The notes under the pieces: model-generated
Seen by the model: the letters and a program-made list of their open reading frames with translations, nothing else
Told to the model about the DNA's origin: nothing
The model's database searches: none
Shown: in pieces, positions 32,970 through 44,879 of the stretch
Layout of the letters: the number at the start of each line of letters is the position of its first letter
Numbering within the stretch: position 1 is the first letter of the stretch
Assembly: GCF_021730395.1 (NCBI RefSeq)
Contig: NC_069368.1
Span: forward strand, 66,655,501 to 66,719,500
Reading direction: 5' to 3'
Length of the DNA stretch: 64,000 nucleotides
DNA from: Mercenaria mercenaria
Lineage: Eukaryota > Mollusca > Bivalvia > Venerida > Veneridae
Translations under genes and position numbers: made by a program

Positions 32970-35485
32970 CTTGCATTTTTCAAAATCTGCAAATTATGCG
33001 TAGAAAAGTACACCCATGTGATCAGTGTTGGGACAATTATATTGATGATCTCTTTAAGATAAATAGGTTGCTATGTTTAAGGTTTATTTAGCAGTGCCAT
33101 GTAGGTGTACATTTACGATATATGGTAGAAATAAATTGTGTATTTAGAAAATGACAGGAAATGACTGCACTATATATTCCCGGTACACTGTGTAATTTCC
33201 TACCAAACTTGCCAGTACAAATCACAATGTGAATAGCACAGACAATACTGCTACAGTAACTATACAAAAATCTTTCATTGCCACTGTCTGACATGAATTT
33301 ACATTTGAATATGTTAATATGCTGGTTCCTATTATTTATTGTAGAAAACATTTTTTATCTTTGAAACATATGAGACGAATACAACGAATTGCTCGAAGTT
33401 CACACGCAGACACAACGGAAGGTAGGCTATGTTCGGAAGATATTTATATCATGCTTTTTTACACCCATACTTTGTGTCTTCACATTACTTTAAGTAGTTT
33501 TTCTTGGATAAGACATTCTTTATTCCTTAAGCATTACTAAATTTGAACTCTTATTGAGTAGAAAATGTGGAAAATACGTTAGGCCTATAAGTGACCATGC
33601 TCTTTCGATAATGTAGCCTACTTAAATTCGTTTTAACTCGAAAATGAGAGAAAAGTTTAGGCTTATTCAATTGTTTACTAGAAATCTAGTCCACATTTAT
33701 TTATTAGATCTAGTAGATCTATTATATGACGTATTTAGATATCATTTTTAAAAGGTTTAATTCTTTTTAAAGATGATACAATAATGGGCTAAAATTCTAA
33801 TTATTCTTCTGTACGCATCCCAATCTTATTAAGTATCATAATGCTAAATTACAACTTCTCATTTTAATGAAGCTCTAAATGGGCTGATCATGGTTTAGCT
33901 GGGGTGCGAAATGGGGATATGACCCCTTGGAAAAACATACGCAAATACACCCTAGTGGTTCAGTCCAGCGTATACTTCACATACATGGGGTCTAAATATT
34001 TGACACAATCCTTTTGAGCTTTTAGATTTGTAAAAAAACAGGTTGATTAAAACTCAACTTTTGTTCAGTACCTAACAGTTATGAATACTATTTACATGTA
34101 TATTTTTTACGAGCGAAACTAGCCGAAAATTTTATGTGTTGATTAATTGATGTTTCAACTTTATGTTATAAAAATGTATACCCGCAAAGTTTTAAAGAGG
34201 TCGCCCCCTCTGGATCCGCCCTTAATTTCTGCTGACTAATTCGGATGCTGTACCTATCTACTAAAATGAATAGTTATTTTTATTTTTATACTAAATTATT
34301 GTAAAACAGGTTGACCTTTCAATCGCGTTACTCCTGAACAATGGTAAATTATTTAAGGTTTTTGGATTCTAGTTCAAGAAAAAAACCGTTGATATTTAGC
34401 ATAAAACACACAAAGTTCCTGTAAATGGGATTCGTTTTAGGAGCTGGAGAATGAAATTGTAATCCAGAGTTTCTAAGTCCGGCGTCTTGATACCAGACCA
34501 CTGATCCGAGGTCATGACTGTCATCGTTTGAAATTGGTATTCTGTGTAATACCTTAAATATATTTTACCGTACGTTGGAGATACATATTCTTGAAAACAT
34601 TTTTATAAAACTTGTCACTTGTTTGTAGGGAAATGTTGCTGCATTTCAGTTTTGATACAGATACGTTTAGTCTGAAGTTTGACCTTGTACATAAGATTCT
34701 TTATTGCCAAGAAATATGACATTCTGTCTTAAAACGAAATTTAAAGGACAGTGCACCTGCGTTCGTTCTACTTTGCAACATGTATAAACTACTGCATAAT
34801 ATGGATTTAATTTTTATTTAGGCAAAATTTCGATATAATTTTGGCGATTTGTATCATTTATATGTAACTATGTTACTGATTTTCTGAAAAGAATCTACAC
34901 TTTCTAAGAACAATTTTAATATGTCTTAACTCTGTTCCCGTATTTGGTCAGTATGTAAGGAATGCTGAAACTATTCAAGATTTCTTTGTTCCGATTTAAA
35001 ATATTACCAATTCTTGCACATCATAACTATATATGTCTCGGTCTTTTTAGCTAATGCCGGAAAAAACTCGTAATGGATGTTAAAAAGTGACAAACTTTCG
35101 ACACATTGTTGTTTATTCTGTTATTTTCTAAAATTTCTTTTATAATATTTTTTTTCTTCTTTGATGAAAAAGTCGGTTTGCAGGAAAAAGAATACAGCGT
35201 TTGGTGTAGGCGCGGAAGGTACTTTTGGTAGTTCGCTCAATAAATTAAGCCGAATATTCCCGACTTCACCTACAGGCAGTGAACGATTACTTTGATGATG
35301 ATAATCATCATTATAGTGAATTCGTTTAAAAAGAGGTACGAAATTAGAATAGTCATATAATGGACGAAACAAAATCCTCTACATTATTATAATAGCGATT
35401 GTCTTACATTTTATTCCCGACAAACGTAGTCACGAAAAGTAAGTTTATTTCTTTTTTTACTTTGAGGTTGTGCAGTGTTCAAGAT
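32970..35485. other. Long non-coding stretch
   Basis: I found no supported exon. A possible plus-strand exon at 33345-33421 has splice-like borders but no recognisable peptide. A tRNA-like phrase at about 34440-34520 (minus) lacks a B box. Confidence 0.45.
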
Positions 35486-35489
35486 TGGC

Positions 35490-35742
35490 TAGCCTGACTT
35501 CGTTTTCACAAAACATTTTTCGGTCTCAGCCGAGTTTGAGCTTGAAATTTCAATATCAATTTTTCTAAAACTTCAAAACTTAATTCAAACTGAAACTGAC
35601 TATCAATACTGAAAAATCATTTGAAATTAGTTATTAACTTAAAAAAATTTAAACACTTTATTTAGATATAAATGACAAATAAAGTTTCATTATCAAACTC
35701 AGCCGATACTGAAAATGTTTTGTGAACACGAGGCCTGACCTA
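35490..35742. mobile_element. MITE of about 250 bp with TIRs of about 60 bp
   Basis: The left arm cctgacttcgttttcacaaa (continuing acatttttcggtctcagccgagtttgag) matches the reverse complement of the right arm, which reads gtcaggcctcgtgttcacaa, then aacattttcagtatcggctgagtttga. The inner part is AT-rich and non-coding. The exact ends and target duplication are unclear. Confidence 0.72.
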
Positions 35743-36234
35743 CATATGGTAGGTTGGGATAACACCTGAAAAGGGTAGAAAACATCATATTCCACTTTCC
35801 ATTTCAAATTTACTGGTTTTTGCCACGGGTAAATTATCATAATTAGAGTTTGTTGAGTGGTTATCGAATTGTTAATTTGTCACATGTTTTCGCGACTAAG
35901 CATATAGTCATACGGCTGACATGTAATTATAAGCAAGAAAAATGTGAATAACGGTATTTGTCCATTGGATATTAAGAGTTCATGCGTAAACTACAAATAA
36001 AATGGATAAGACTATACGTGTTTGGTACAACGACATGACGTTAAATAAAACCAAACGACATCAAAAGTGCGTTTGGGTAGACGTGAAAAAAAGCCCGACA
36101 AACGTGCATAAAAGGTAATTACAGTAAAGAAATATGAGTAAGGACATATTTATGCTTTATATACCTAATTTTTAGAGATTTTTGAAGTTTTGACTATTTC
36201 TGAATTTACCTCATTAAAAAAAATCCAAGTAAAA

Positions 36235-37670
36235 GACTACTTCCAATGTACAGGTGAATACTGAGGTGCTACACACACAGATTGCAATCTAAAACTCATT
36301 ATAAAACCAAACAAAACAACTGAACCTGTGATATTCCACAACCTCAAAGAATATGGAAAGCCATCTTATTATGCAGAAAATACACAAAACAAATGGTTGT
36401 ATTGCATGTATCCCAAATAATTGAGAACAGTATATATATTTCAGAATTGAGCAACTTAAGTTCTTAGATTTCCAGTTTATGGCATAAGAGAAATTGGTGG
36501 ATGCAATTCACATGGCTGATTTCAAAATAACGAAAAACGAGTTTGGTGATAGGGAAGATATAATACTACGTAAACGTTTTTCCCACACAAATATATTAAC
36601 AGCAAAGAAAGGTTTGATGAAACGAAATAACCACCAACAGATAAATGTTACAGCAGACATACAGATGAAATTATCAAGCAGAAAGATTATAAGCATGCTC
36701 AAAATGTATGGAAATAATTCAAGTACATTATTATTTGTGATTATCATGATTTATACCTGGAAACAGTTGTCGTTTTTCGTGCTGACATATTTCAAACTTT
36801 CAGAAAGTATACAAGCTTGATTAACTACACTATTACACTACACCTGACTTACCATAGGATTCTTTACTCAAATATGCAAAGATAGGTTTAGAACTCCTAA
36901 GATACATTGATACTCACTTATTCATAGAAAAGGGTATGCGTAGGGGCAAAAGTATAGTGTCAGAAAGACATGGCAAAACAAACTATCCGCATGTTACAGA
37001 TAACAATCCTGGAAAAGGAGAAAGCTACATAATGTACTATAATGCAAACAAACTCTATGGTTGGGCTAAGAGTAAGCGACTCCCATACTCTGGATTCAAA
37101 TGGAAGACTGGAAAAATTGGAAAAAAAGGAAAAGGTTGAAGTTGCCTCATTATGATTATCCACTTGCTACAAAAATGTAAGCATTGAAAAAAATAATGGC
37201 TCTCAGAATATCAAACAGAATTGCTAGAAAATAACAGCATGATAAACACAGAGAAACGTGTCACCTATTTCATAGACAAAGACAAGTGCATAGTGCATTA
37301 TAATAATCTACATTTGTACACGTCTCTTGGCATGAAAAAAAGGAACGTACACAGAGTCTTGGAATTCAATAAGAAACCTTCGATGGAACCTTCCATCCGA
37401 CTTAACACTGACTACTGTAAAAAGGCTAAATCTGCATTTGAAAAAAACTTTTACAAACCTATCAACAACTCGATGTTTGGTAAAACAACGGAAATCCTCA
37501 GTAAGAGAGTGGATATAAAGTTAGTCAGAACAGATGTAAGCGAAACCGAGAAAATAAGAAAATTCATAGCCAGACTTAACTTTAACAGACGTTTGAAATT
37601 CTCCGATGACCTGTCTGCAGTACATGTTACCAAAACAAAACTAACACTAAACAAACCAATCTACGTATGA
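36235..37670 (+). mobile_element. Polinton/Maverick-type fossil: protein-primed family B DNA polymerase fragment
   Basis: Peptides in order resemble the family-B polymerase of Polintons and related virus-like elements. An exonuclease-region phrase (NKTTEPVIFHNLKEYG) comes first, followed by SYIMYYNANKLYGWAKSKRL. Then KDKCIVHYNNLHLYTSLGMK and NVHRVLEFNKKPSMEP appear, and FEKNFYKPINNSMFGKTTE with VHVTKTKLTLNKPIYV near the end. The copy is clearly broken, with many (roughly eight or more) interruptions. No capsid, integrase or ATPase part was recognised, and no terminal repeats were found. It is an old, partial fossil. Confidence 0.8.
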
Positions 37671-38148
37671 CTGGTATTATAACAAACCGAAAAGGAAGAA
37701 AGAAAGGCACGATTATCGTTTTGGGAGCAGGTAAATATATTTGCCATATAACTTGTTTTAAAGGAACTGCAGTGCCTGTTTTTCACTAACTAGCTTCTTT
37801 TGCCATTTTTTTTTCACAGCTGATAATTCTCTCAAAAATTCTGTAGGGCTGAAATAAATCTTTTCCATCTTTCTATTTAAAAGATAAAAAGTTATATATA
37901 AGACATGGGATACTTCAAAGAACTCACAACTGCTCAATTCGATGAACTGCTCTAAAAAGCAAAATCATTAAGACACAAAGAAATGGGCATGTCTGGAAAT
38001 AAACAAACTATGCTCTGTTACAGATTGCAGAATGGTGGACACCAGCAACGGGAAAAGTATGCGTAATGGTGAAGTATGGGCACCAGAGCATTTGAAAGAT
38101 AAATTAGTGAAGGGTGAAACCTTTTCAAACGCACCGTTCTACTTCCGT

Positions 38149-38544
38149 CTACTTAGATTGAAACCATGTCAGAATAATAAGAAAATAAATACAACGGATA
38201 TGATTTAGTCCTTTTAAAATAGGTACATATATATTCTGTTCGTTGTTCGATAACAACATTTTGTATGCAAAGTGTCCAGTTGTTGCCATACGAAATACAA
38301 CAGACACCATTTCTCTCTTTTGTCGATCATCACAAGGTGTATAAAAGTCACTAAGTTGGGGTTCAATAGGTAAAGCAGACAATTTCTTTTCTGTCAGATA
38401 AAAATACTGTTTCTTTGCATGAACGGCATCGTCAAATGTTTGCTTGATATGTAATTCTTTCAGCAGTTGTTCATTAATGTAATCTAGTCTTTCCGTTCGA
38501 ATTTTACTCCAATCAGCTTGTGCCATTTTTATTTTGTGTTGCAT
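38149..38544 (-). CDS. Unrecognised 131-codon open frame
   Basis: The frame is open from an ATG at 38544 with internal Met at MAQADWSKIRTERLDYINEQ. The product is charged and probably helical, with AKKQYFYLTEKKLSALPIEP and LSDFYTPCDDRQKREM. It is long for this AT-rich DNA and of protein-like composition, but I do not recognise the family. It lies about 0.5 kb beyond the polymerase fossil on the other strand and may be a remnant of the same element. The last 25 residues look like run-on. Confidence 0.3.
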   Translation of the reverse strand: MQHKIKMAQADWSKIRTERLDYINEQLLKELHIKQTFDDAVHAKKQYFYLTEKKLSALPIEPQLSDFYTPCDDRQKREMVSVVFRMATTGHFAYKMLLSNNEQNIYVPILKGLNHIRCIYFLIILTWFQSK

Positions 38545-38574
38545 ATGTTGTCTTGTTTGTTGTTAGAGTTTCTT

Positions 38575-39145
38575 TCCTCTTTCTCCTCACTTAAGCCAAA
38601 GCCCCTATCCTCTCCCTTTGCAATTGCGTTCCCTTGTTTTTGCTTCCCTCCCCATTTACTTTGAGTAAGTTAGCGTGCCCACCCTAATGTTGGCTGCCGG
38701 AATCATAAGGCGGTGCCCGATTGTTGTTCTTGCCTGTTTATATGTGTACATTTGTGTAATTGTGCGTCTCTGTGTCTTGGGCGGTGCCAATCCATGTTCG
38801 TACATCTAACTTGTCTGTTTATATAAGTTAGTTGTGTTTGGACGTGGGTGTTTGTCTTTCGTACATGAATGTCTGCTCATGTTTACGTTGTAGTGTAACT
38901 AAGATAAAGGAACATAACATTTCCGTTTTATATTAATTCTTGTTCTACTTTCCCTTTAATCCCCTCCCCTACCCCTTCTGCCTCTTACCCCTTCTTCCCC
39001 CTCTATCTATATTTTTCATGAAATTAAAATATTTTTTCCGTAACAGCTTCTTTTTGCTGTGGGCCTACTTCGCAGATGTGTGGCTCTGAGAATGTGTTTG
39101 TGGTGCTCTGTTCTTCCAAGATATCTACCCCAACCTATGATCTTT
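38575..39145 (+). repeat. Dispersed repeat of about 0.6 kb, copy A
   Basis: It shares an ordered series of phrases with the reverse complement of 48765-49480: 'catttactttgagtaagtt', 'ggctgccggaatcataaggcggt', 'tgtctttcgtacatgaatgtctgc', 'tttacgttgtagtg', 'cccctcccctacccctt' and 'cttctttttgctgtgggcct'. It is T/C-rich and non-coding. It could be a retrotransposon 5'UTR or an unclassified element. Confidence 0.65.
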
Positions 39146-39196
39146 TAAAAGAAGGTATGTGCTCTGGAAACCGGTAAGTGATGTTTTACTTGTCAG

Positions 39197-39625
39197 TTTT
39201 CGGTGGTTCACCAAAGAACAACTACGTTCATTTACATGTGGCGTGTATCAACTGAAAATATCTTCGAGCTACATACAAGAGCATTTAGATGGCAACTGCG
39301 ATATACAGGTACATGCAGACGACAATGACTTGTTACGTGTTTAAATTCAAGGTCGTCTTACGTCATCAAGGAATTATCTTTCGTGGATCAAATATTCATA
39401 TTCGTTGTCTGATATCGTAGCATGGTAATGTAAATGTCTTGCCGGAGAACGTGTAGACGGCATGTGTTGCCTCTGGTGTCTAGTATATTAGTTTTGCGCG
39501 AAATTTAGAGAGTAACATATATGGAATTAAAAACTGGGAAGAATATCTCGCTGATGCTAGGTAAAGTACCAGAGCAAATAGATGTGTCAGATTCGGAAAG
39601 TGAAGCCAGCATTATAGAAGAGTGA
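39197..39625 (+). pseudogene. Decayed SWIM zinc-finger protein fragment
   Basis: After a good acceptor (tgttttacttgtcag) the frame reads FRWFTKEQLRSFTCGVYQLK, SSSYIQEHLDGNCDIQVHAD and DNDLLRV. Beyond a stop it continues IQGRLTSSRNYLSWIKYSYS and CKCLAGERVDGMCC. This is the order seen in a SWIM-domain protein family abundant in bivalves (GVYQL..SYIQEHLDG, LLRV.IQSRH.SS, W.CKC.AGARVVGMCSH). SWIM (CxC...CxH) would bind zinc; here the final His is lost and the Tyr before CKC is a stop (TAA). Shifted frames then give NIYGIKNWEEYLADA and VPEQIDVSDSESEASIIEE before the stop at 39623-39625, which is the usual acidic C-terminus. At least three breaks. Confidence 0.72.
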
Positions 39626-39629
39626 CTGT

Positions 39630-40640
39630 TTATACAGTGGTAGATATAATATGTTACAAGTTGTAATAGTATATATACTGTAAAAACTTTACGACAGAAG
39701 TGTCAGAGTTATACGTAGTACTTCTGCAATTTTCGGCTGTAAACTCGTCTTGCCTGTTATATCAGTATTAAAAATGATATTGCGTAATTTATAAACATTC
39801 ATTTATGGCTGATACAGACGTTCTACTTATTATATAGAGATTGAAACCAAATAACGTTATGTCTTATTTAGGATAGGTTTTGCATGTAAGGTTGGTGGAT
39901 TGAAACTTGACAATCATGTTTTTCTGTAATGAGATGGCACGCATTATTTCCATTTTCATTAGTAATAATGTTTACGAACAGCGTTAATGTAATTCATCAT
40001 GTAATTGTTGTAGTACGAATAGTATACTTCTATTCCCGGATTTTACTTCAGTAAACACTTACAAAATCAGAAAGAAAACATAAGCGTCGGTCGGTAAAGA
40101 GGAAACATGCATTTTTTGTTGTTTTTTCTGATATCAGTAAGATATATCAATTCTAAAGTGTATTCCAAGTTATATTATAAGCATTCAGTCATTGCAATAT
40201 AGCTTGTTTATTACTCATCTGACGCTATTTTGAAAATTTTTGCATTAATTTAGATATTGCAAAATGTAAATATGTTCCATTCATCTATGGTTTCAATCAT
40301 ATGCACCATATGTTTGTTGATCACAACTTTACGGTTTCCGGTTTAGACGGTAACGAGGCTCTGTCTGTTTGCCACTTAAAACTGTTTCTAACGAGTTGGA
40401 TACTCATAAAATCGTACTTTATTTTCCTAAAGTCAGAAGACTTAAATGAATGAAAACGAATGAACTATTTTTAAACTACACTATCATGTTCCTAGATTAA
40501 ATGTGTAGACATGTTTTATATAATACGAGTTTTGAAGGTATAAGTGAATCAAAATGGGAAACTCTATACTGTTTACCGGAACTACAAATCATACATGTGT
40601 AGAATTATCAGTAAATTGTTTATTCATTATCCTAAATAGC
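39630..40640. other. Non-coding stretch
   Basis: No gene or repeat recognised. Confidence 0.5.
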
Positions 40641-40645
40641 GTATA

Positions 40646-40821
40646 CAGTACAACCTCTCCAGAGCGGCCCTCTCTTTAGCAAAAACCTCTCTATAACAAC
40701 AATACCAAAATTTCCCTTAGTTCAAATATACTATCAATTTTACCTCTCCAGAACAATAACCTCTACATAACAGTCAATATGTTTATCTCTCTAAAGGTGT
40801 TGCTCTACAGAGGTTTCACTG
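40646..40821. mobile_element. 176-bp MITE, copy 2
   Basis: It starts cagtacaacctctccagagc and ends gctctacagaggtttcactg, with TA flanks at 40644-40645 and 40822-40823. It is in inverted orientation relative to the copy at 17742-17917, sharing 'cctctccagagcggccctctc' and 'aatttccc...atactatcaattttacctct', and has identical length. Confidence 0.88.
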
Positions 40822-40824
40822 TAT

Positions 40825-42254
40825 GTCGCTGCTTCGTTCGTCCATCTCGCAATACTTGTCCGGAACCACTGACTTGAATTAGGCAAAACTTCAAGAGAAG
40901 CGTTTCTCCCAAAACATGCTTCATGATTCGGTCCAATTTTGAGCTATTGTCCATTCATTATTTATTTAATTTAGTGTAGGTTATAGGTTACGGAAATATC
41001 CACGAGTTCTTAAATGGAAATATGGCGTGACATATTATTGATGCATAGATGATATAAACATTTTATTACATACGTATCTACAGGTATAAATGTGATGTTA
41101 ACATTTTGAATATGTTCAATAGCCTGAATGATTGACACACATTAAACTAAAAGATACGTCACAGAGAAGAGAAGAAGTATGCAATAACTCCATTTATTGA
41201 ACGTGCTTATTTTCTAAGAACTAATAGCTGGTGTTCTAAGAAACGTCTTTGAAACTTTCACTGCTACGAGGAGTAATGTGCCATGTCAATGAATTCCGCT
41301 TTTATGCGTTTAATATAAAGGATGCATTGCTTTTACCGATATTTTCTTGTTTACTTAGGAAATGATTTTAAGAGACAATTTAAAATGGATATATATTTTT
41401 TTTCATTTATCAAGTTTTTATCCATAAACAATACACTTTTTATACATATGATCAGGCAGTTAAAGAATTAAATGAAACCGCTGTATGTGAATGAAACAAA
41501 ATGTAGATCTTATCTTATTGTATCGAATACACTGTGTTATGAGACGGACATACTGTTTTCAAGTAAGGTCCGTATCGAAGACGAGGCATATATTCTTTAT
41601 AATGTCTAGCAACAAGGAATCGAAGTACACTGCACTCGCTAGGCTAAACGAATGAATTCATAATAAAGAGAGCAAGCACGAATATAACTAGCAGTATCAT
41701 TTATGATATAACAAATGTATTTGTCATTCTCGTTAATTTCTTGATGCGTCATGCATATATATCTTTACCATAATGATTTGCCATTTTGACACGAAGCATA
41801 TAATGTGCATTACTAGATTTAAACAATATAATGTCTATGTGTTGATTCACATTTCACCTTTCCGTTTTGACAGGCACATGCACATATAATAATATGTATT
41901 TAATCATCACAGCGGAATTTGTCAAACGATTTACCAATGAGTTTCTGCATGGCCAGCCGGTTTATTGAGATTCATTGTATGTAGTTTTGCATGAATGTAG
42001 AACATTTTTCTTGTAACGTTGAATCGTCTGTCAGATAATTACTTGGCTTAAAACGGATGTCGTCTTTTTGACTTACAGTTGTTATATAGCGAACTACATC
42101 CGGGTCTATCCATTTTTATAAACCGCATTGAGACATCATTTATTCGTCGATCTGAACACTTTCATAGTCAAAACCTAATAAAAGGTGCCATACACTTATT
42201 AAGATATATGTGACAGGAAAGGCCGTACCGGCGACAGTAACCATCAGAACAAAT
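40825..42254. other. Non-coding stretch
   Basis: No gene, tandem repeat or strong palindrome found. Confidence 0.45.
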
Positions 42255-42280
42255 CAACACCCTTTACAATATTTACAAAA

Positions 42281-42286
42281 TTTATT
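42281..42286 (-). terminator. Candidate polyadenylation signal AATAAA
   Basis: On the minus strand aataaa is followed about 15-30 bases later by a TG-rich stretch (gggtgttgatttgttctg). It lies about 300 bases beyond the stop of the candidate terminal exon at 42581-42697 in the same orientation, which suits a 3' end. Confidence 0.4.
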
Positions 42287-42580
42287 TACATAAGATGATT
42301 ATTTACAATGAATAGATGATATGAAGAAAAAAAACTGATTATAAGAAAAAAAAAAAGTTCAGTATCACCAGATACAAAGTTCGTATAGTTCCATTCTAAC
42401 GTGACGTGGTACAGTTCTTTAATTTAATTGCGAACTTTAAGTAGCACAAACAAAACGTATCTCTAAATTCAGTCCCTTTAAACCGTGAATACGTTGATTC
42501 CGTATTGGTTCCTTATGGTGGTAGGTGATTGCATCCCTGAGCTGACTTCAGAAGATAACAAAAATCAGCGTCTTTGCGGT

Positions 42581-42697
42581 TTACGGCACAACCATGGGAC
42601 GAAAGCTCTGCGCTGGGAAAATCACATCCAGGCGAGTGAAGACAAGTGAACCTCGGGCATTGTACTTCCGGGTTATGACATCACCAAGTAAAATCGT
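42581..42697 (-). CDS. Candidate terminal coding exon, unknown gene
   Basis: On the minus strand the acceptor ttttagcttcttccaccag is followed by 38 codons, TILLGDVITRKYNARGSLVF then TRLDVIFPAQSFRPMVVP, and a TAA. Codon use is even and the peptide is protein-like, with alternating hydrophobic residues suggesting beta strands. A plausible 3'UTR with AATAAA follows. I do not recognise the family, and no upstream exon was identified. Confidence 0.4.
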   Translation of the reverse strand, partial: TILLGDVITRKYNARGSLVFTRLDVIFPAQSFRPMVVP

Positions 42698-42699
42698 CT

Positions 42700-43210
42700 G
42701 GTGGAAGAAGCTAAAATATATAACATATGGTAAGCACCATAGCAAAACAAATAAGTCAGGGCACAAAACTGCTCCTTTGGGTACACCATATCTCCGTAGG
42801 CTCCCATAAATAATACGTACTACTTATACAAAATATATGTGCTACTAAGTTCAAACGTCACATGATTAAAATACGTCACTTATTACTTCCATTATTACAA
42901 GAATTGCTTACTTAAAAGACTAAAGTTAAAGTATGAAATGATATGAAAAGTATATGATGAAACATTATAGTAATGGAAATGATAAACTGCAGCCATTATT
43001 TACAACTACAAATTAACAAAATTCAATGTAAATCAAACGTTATATGATAGTTGGCATCCATATAATATCTAATGCCATACAACAAAACGGACATTGTATG
43101 TGTATGCAATAGACTGTCACACAATTTCATATTACAATAAATATATTACATACATGGTACTAGACTTGCCATATAGAGTTATACATAACAATACAGTGCA
43201 GTGATGGCGT
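42700..43210. other. Non-coding stretch
   Basis: No supported feature; the open frame on the plus strand is antisense to the candidate exon. Confidence 0.4.
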
Positions 43211-43226
43211 TCCATAACAACGATAA

Positions 43227-43512
43227 GGGGCCTCCGTGGCCGAGTGGTTAAGGTCACTGACTTCAAATCACTTGCCCCTCATCGATGTGGGTTCGAGCCT
43301 CACTCGGGGCGTTGAATTCTTCATGTGAGGAAGCCATCCAGTTGGCTTACGGAAGGTCGGTGGTTCTACCCAGGTGCCCGCTTGTGATGAAATAATGCAC
43401 GGAGGGGCACCTGGGGTCTTCCTCCACCATTAAAGCTGGAAAGTCGCCATATGACCTATCATGTGTCGATGCGACGTTAAATCCAACCAAAAAAAAAAAA
43501 AAAAAAAAAAAA
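43227..43512 (+). mobile_element. tRNA-derived SINE, 12-bp target duplication, poly-A tail
   Basis: Same family as 32680-32954 (ggggcctccgtggccgagtg, gaggaagccatccagttggc, gcgacgttaaatccaacc), ending in a run of more than 20 A. The direct repeat ataacaacgata lies at 43214-43225 and 43513-43524. The pure A tail, instead of the (aaat)n of the other copy, and the perfect duplication indicate a young insertion. Confidence 0.95.
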
Positions 43513-43524
43513 ATAACAACGATA

Positions 43525-43909
43525 TGTTTGACATAAGTTTTTGAAACAGTGCTTTACAATTATCACGATACAAATTTCAGTATAAATCTAACATCTTATA
43601 TATAAATGGAACATTTTAGATTCCTCTTTCTAGATAATTTATAAAAGTCTGAAAATTTTAATCAGTTATTCTGACATACCGAATCTAGCCAAAATCATAT
43701 GCCGAAAAGTAAATGTTACAGAATTCTGTAGAATGAACAAAAATTTACCAAATAAAAATCGTAATGCAAAAAGCATACAAAAATCTAACAAATAAATTTC
43801 TTACCTCGATCGAGCATAAATTTCTAGCAAGAAAATAATTCAGACATATATTCGTCTATAATGTAGGAAGGTGGTGTGCGCAAGGCATATCTAGTCCAGT
43901 CTATTTAAA
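43525..43909. other. Non-coding stretch
   Basis: Nothing recognised. Confidence 0.5.
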
Positions 43910-44036
43910 GGGTAATGTCCCGCCAAATACTAAAGTTCATGAGATTCACGGATAATCCGTGTGCTATGACTATTGTCATTTTCACGGGATTCACGATATA
44001 GCCGGGGAATCTAACTACTTTGGCGCGGATTTAAAT
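43910..44036. repeat. Palindrome-rich element of about 120 bp
   Basis: Outer arms cccgccaaatactaaag and the complement of 'ctaactactttggcgcgg' are inverse. Inside are cacggataatccgtg and tcacgggattcacgatat. It looks like a small hairpin MITE. Confidence 0.5.
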
Positions 44037-44834
44037 TGACAATTTGAGGCCCATTATAGTGGTTTTGGGGATAAAAAACATAAATTACTGAAGTTTATGA
44101 AATATCAACTTTCTTATTAGTGAACCGAATTTAATGGAATTTACATGGAAATTTAAGTTATGAAATACAGAAAAACATTAGAGGTGTTTTATGCGTGAAA
44201 TCTAACATTTACCTCAATAACTCAAAAATTTACAAAAAGATGATGCAATACCTGCATTTACACTTCAGATAAAATAAGGCCCGTATGTCAATTTGTGACA
44301 ATATATCCCTGTTAAATCCATACATATATAAACAGTATGAACTTTTTGGGAACTACGAAGCGTTTGAAATGGATGGCAGTCGAATTAAAAGGTTATCAAG
44401 TGGAAGAAATTGTTTCTTTTAAAATAATACACATTTAAAAGATGTAATTATGTAAATTATTCATGCATAGATATATGTATTATTGCACTTCTTTAGGTAT
44501 ATTCCCCTCCACCATTCGCTAGGAACTATGCCCCCTCACTTAACCAAAATCCTTGATTCACCCTTGACCATATCTAAACGCAGGAAGAGACGCACACACT
44601 CTTTCCATCTGGACTATTATGAAACGCATCAGGTTGCTGCCTATATTTTATACGTAGACAAGTATGCGCATTTATACATACATGTGTGTACTATTCAGAC
44701 GATGTCAAAAAAACATTTATCCTGTAATAAATGCTTGAAGCTCATATTTCAACCGCAAGGTGTCACGTCCGATGTGGTAGTATAGCATCTTGGCGCGATT
44801 TCTGTTTACATTTGCAAAACGTGTCCTGGAATAA
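44037..44834. other. Non-coding stretch
   Basis: A 100-codon open frame at 44483-44785 shows no recognisable domain or splice context. Confidence 0.4.
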
Positions 44835-44879
44835 ATGTTGTCACAGAATTTTCTAGATTTTTTCTTGTTCGTCCTTCAG

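Noticed and set aside
33345-33421. Possible plus-strand exon (attattgtag ... ggaag|gtaggc)
   Set aside because: Splice-like borders only; no frame gives a convincing peptide and no partner exon was found.
34440-34520. tRNA-like sequence on the minus strand (gtggtctggtatcaag)
   Set aside because: No B box and no cloverleaf; at best a decayed SINE head.
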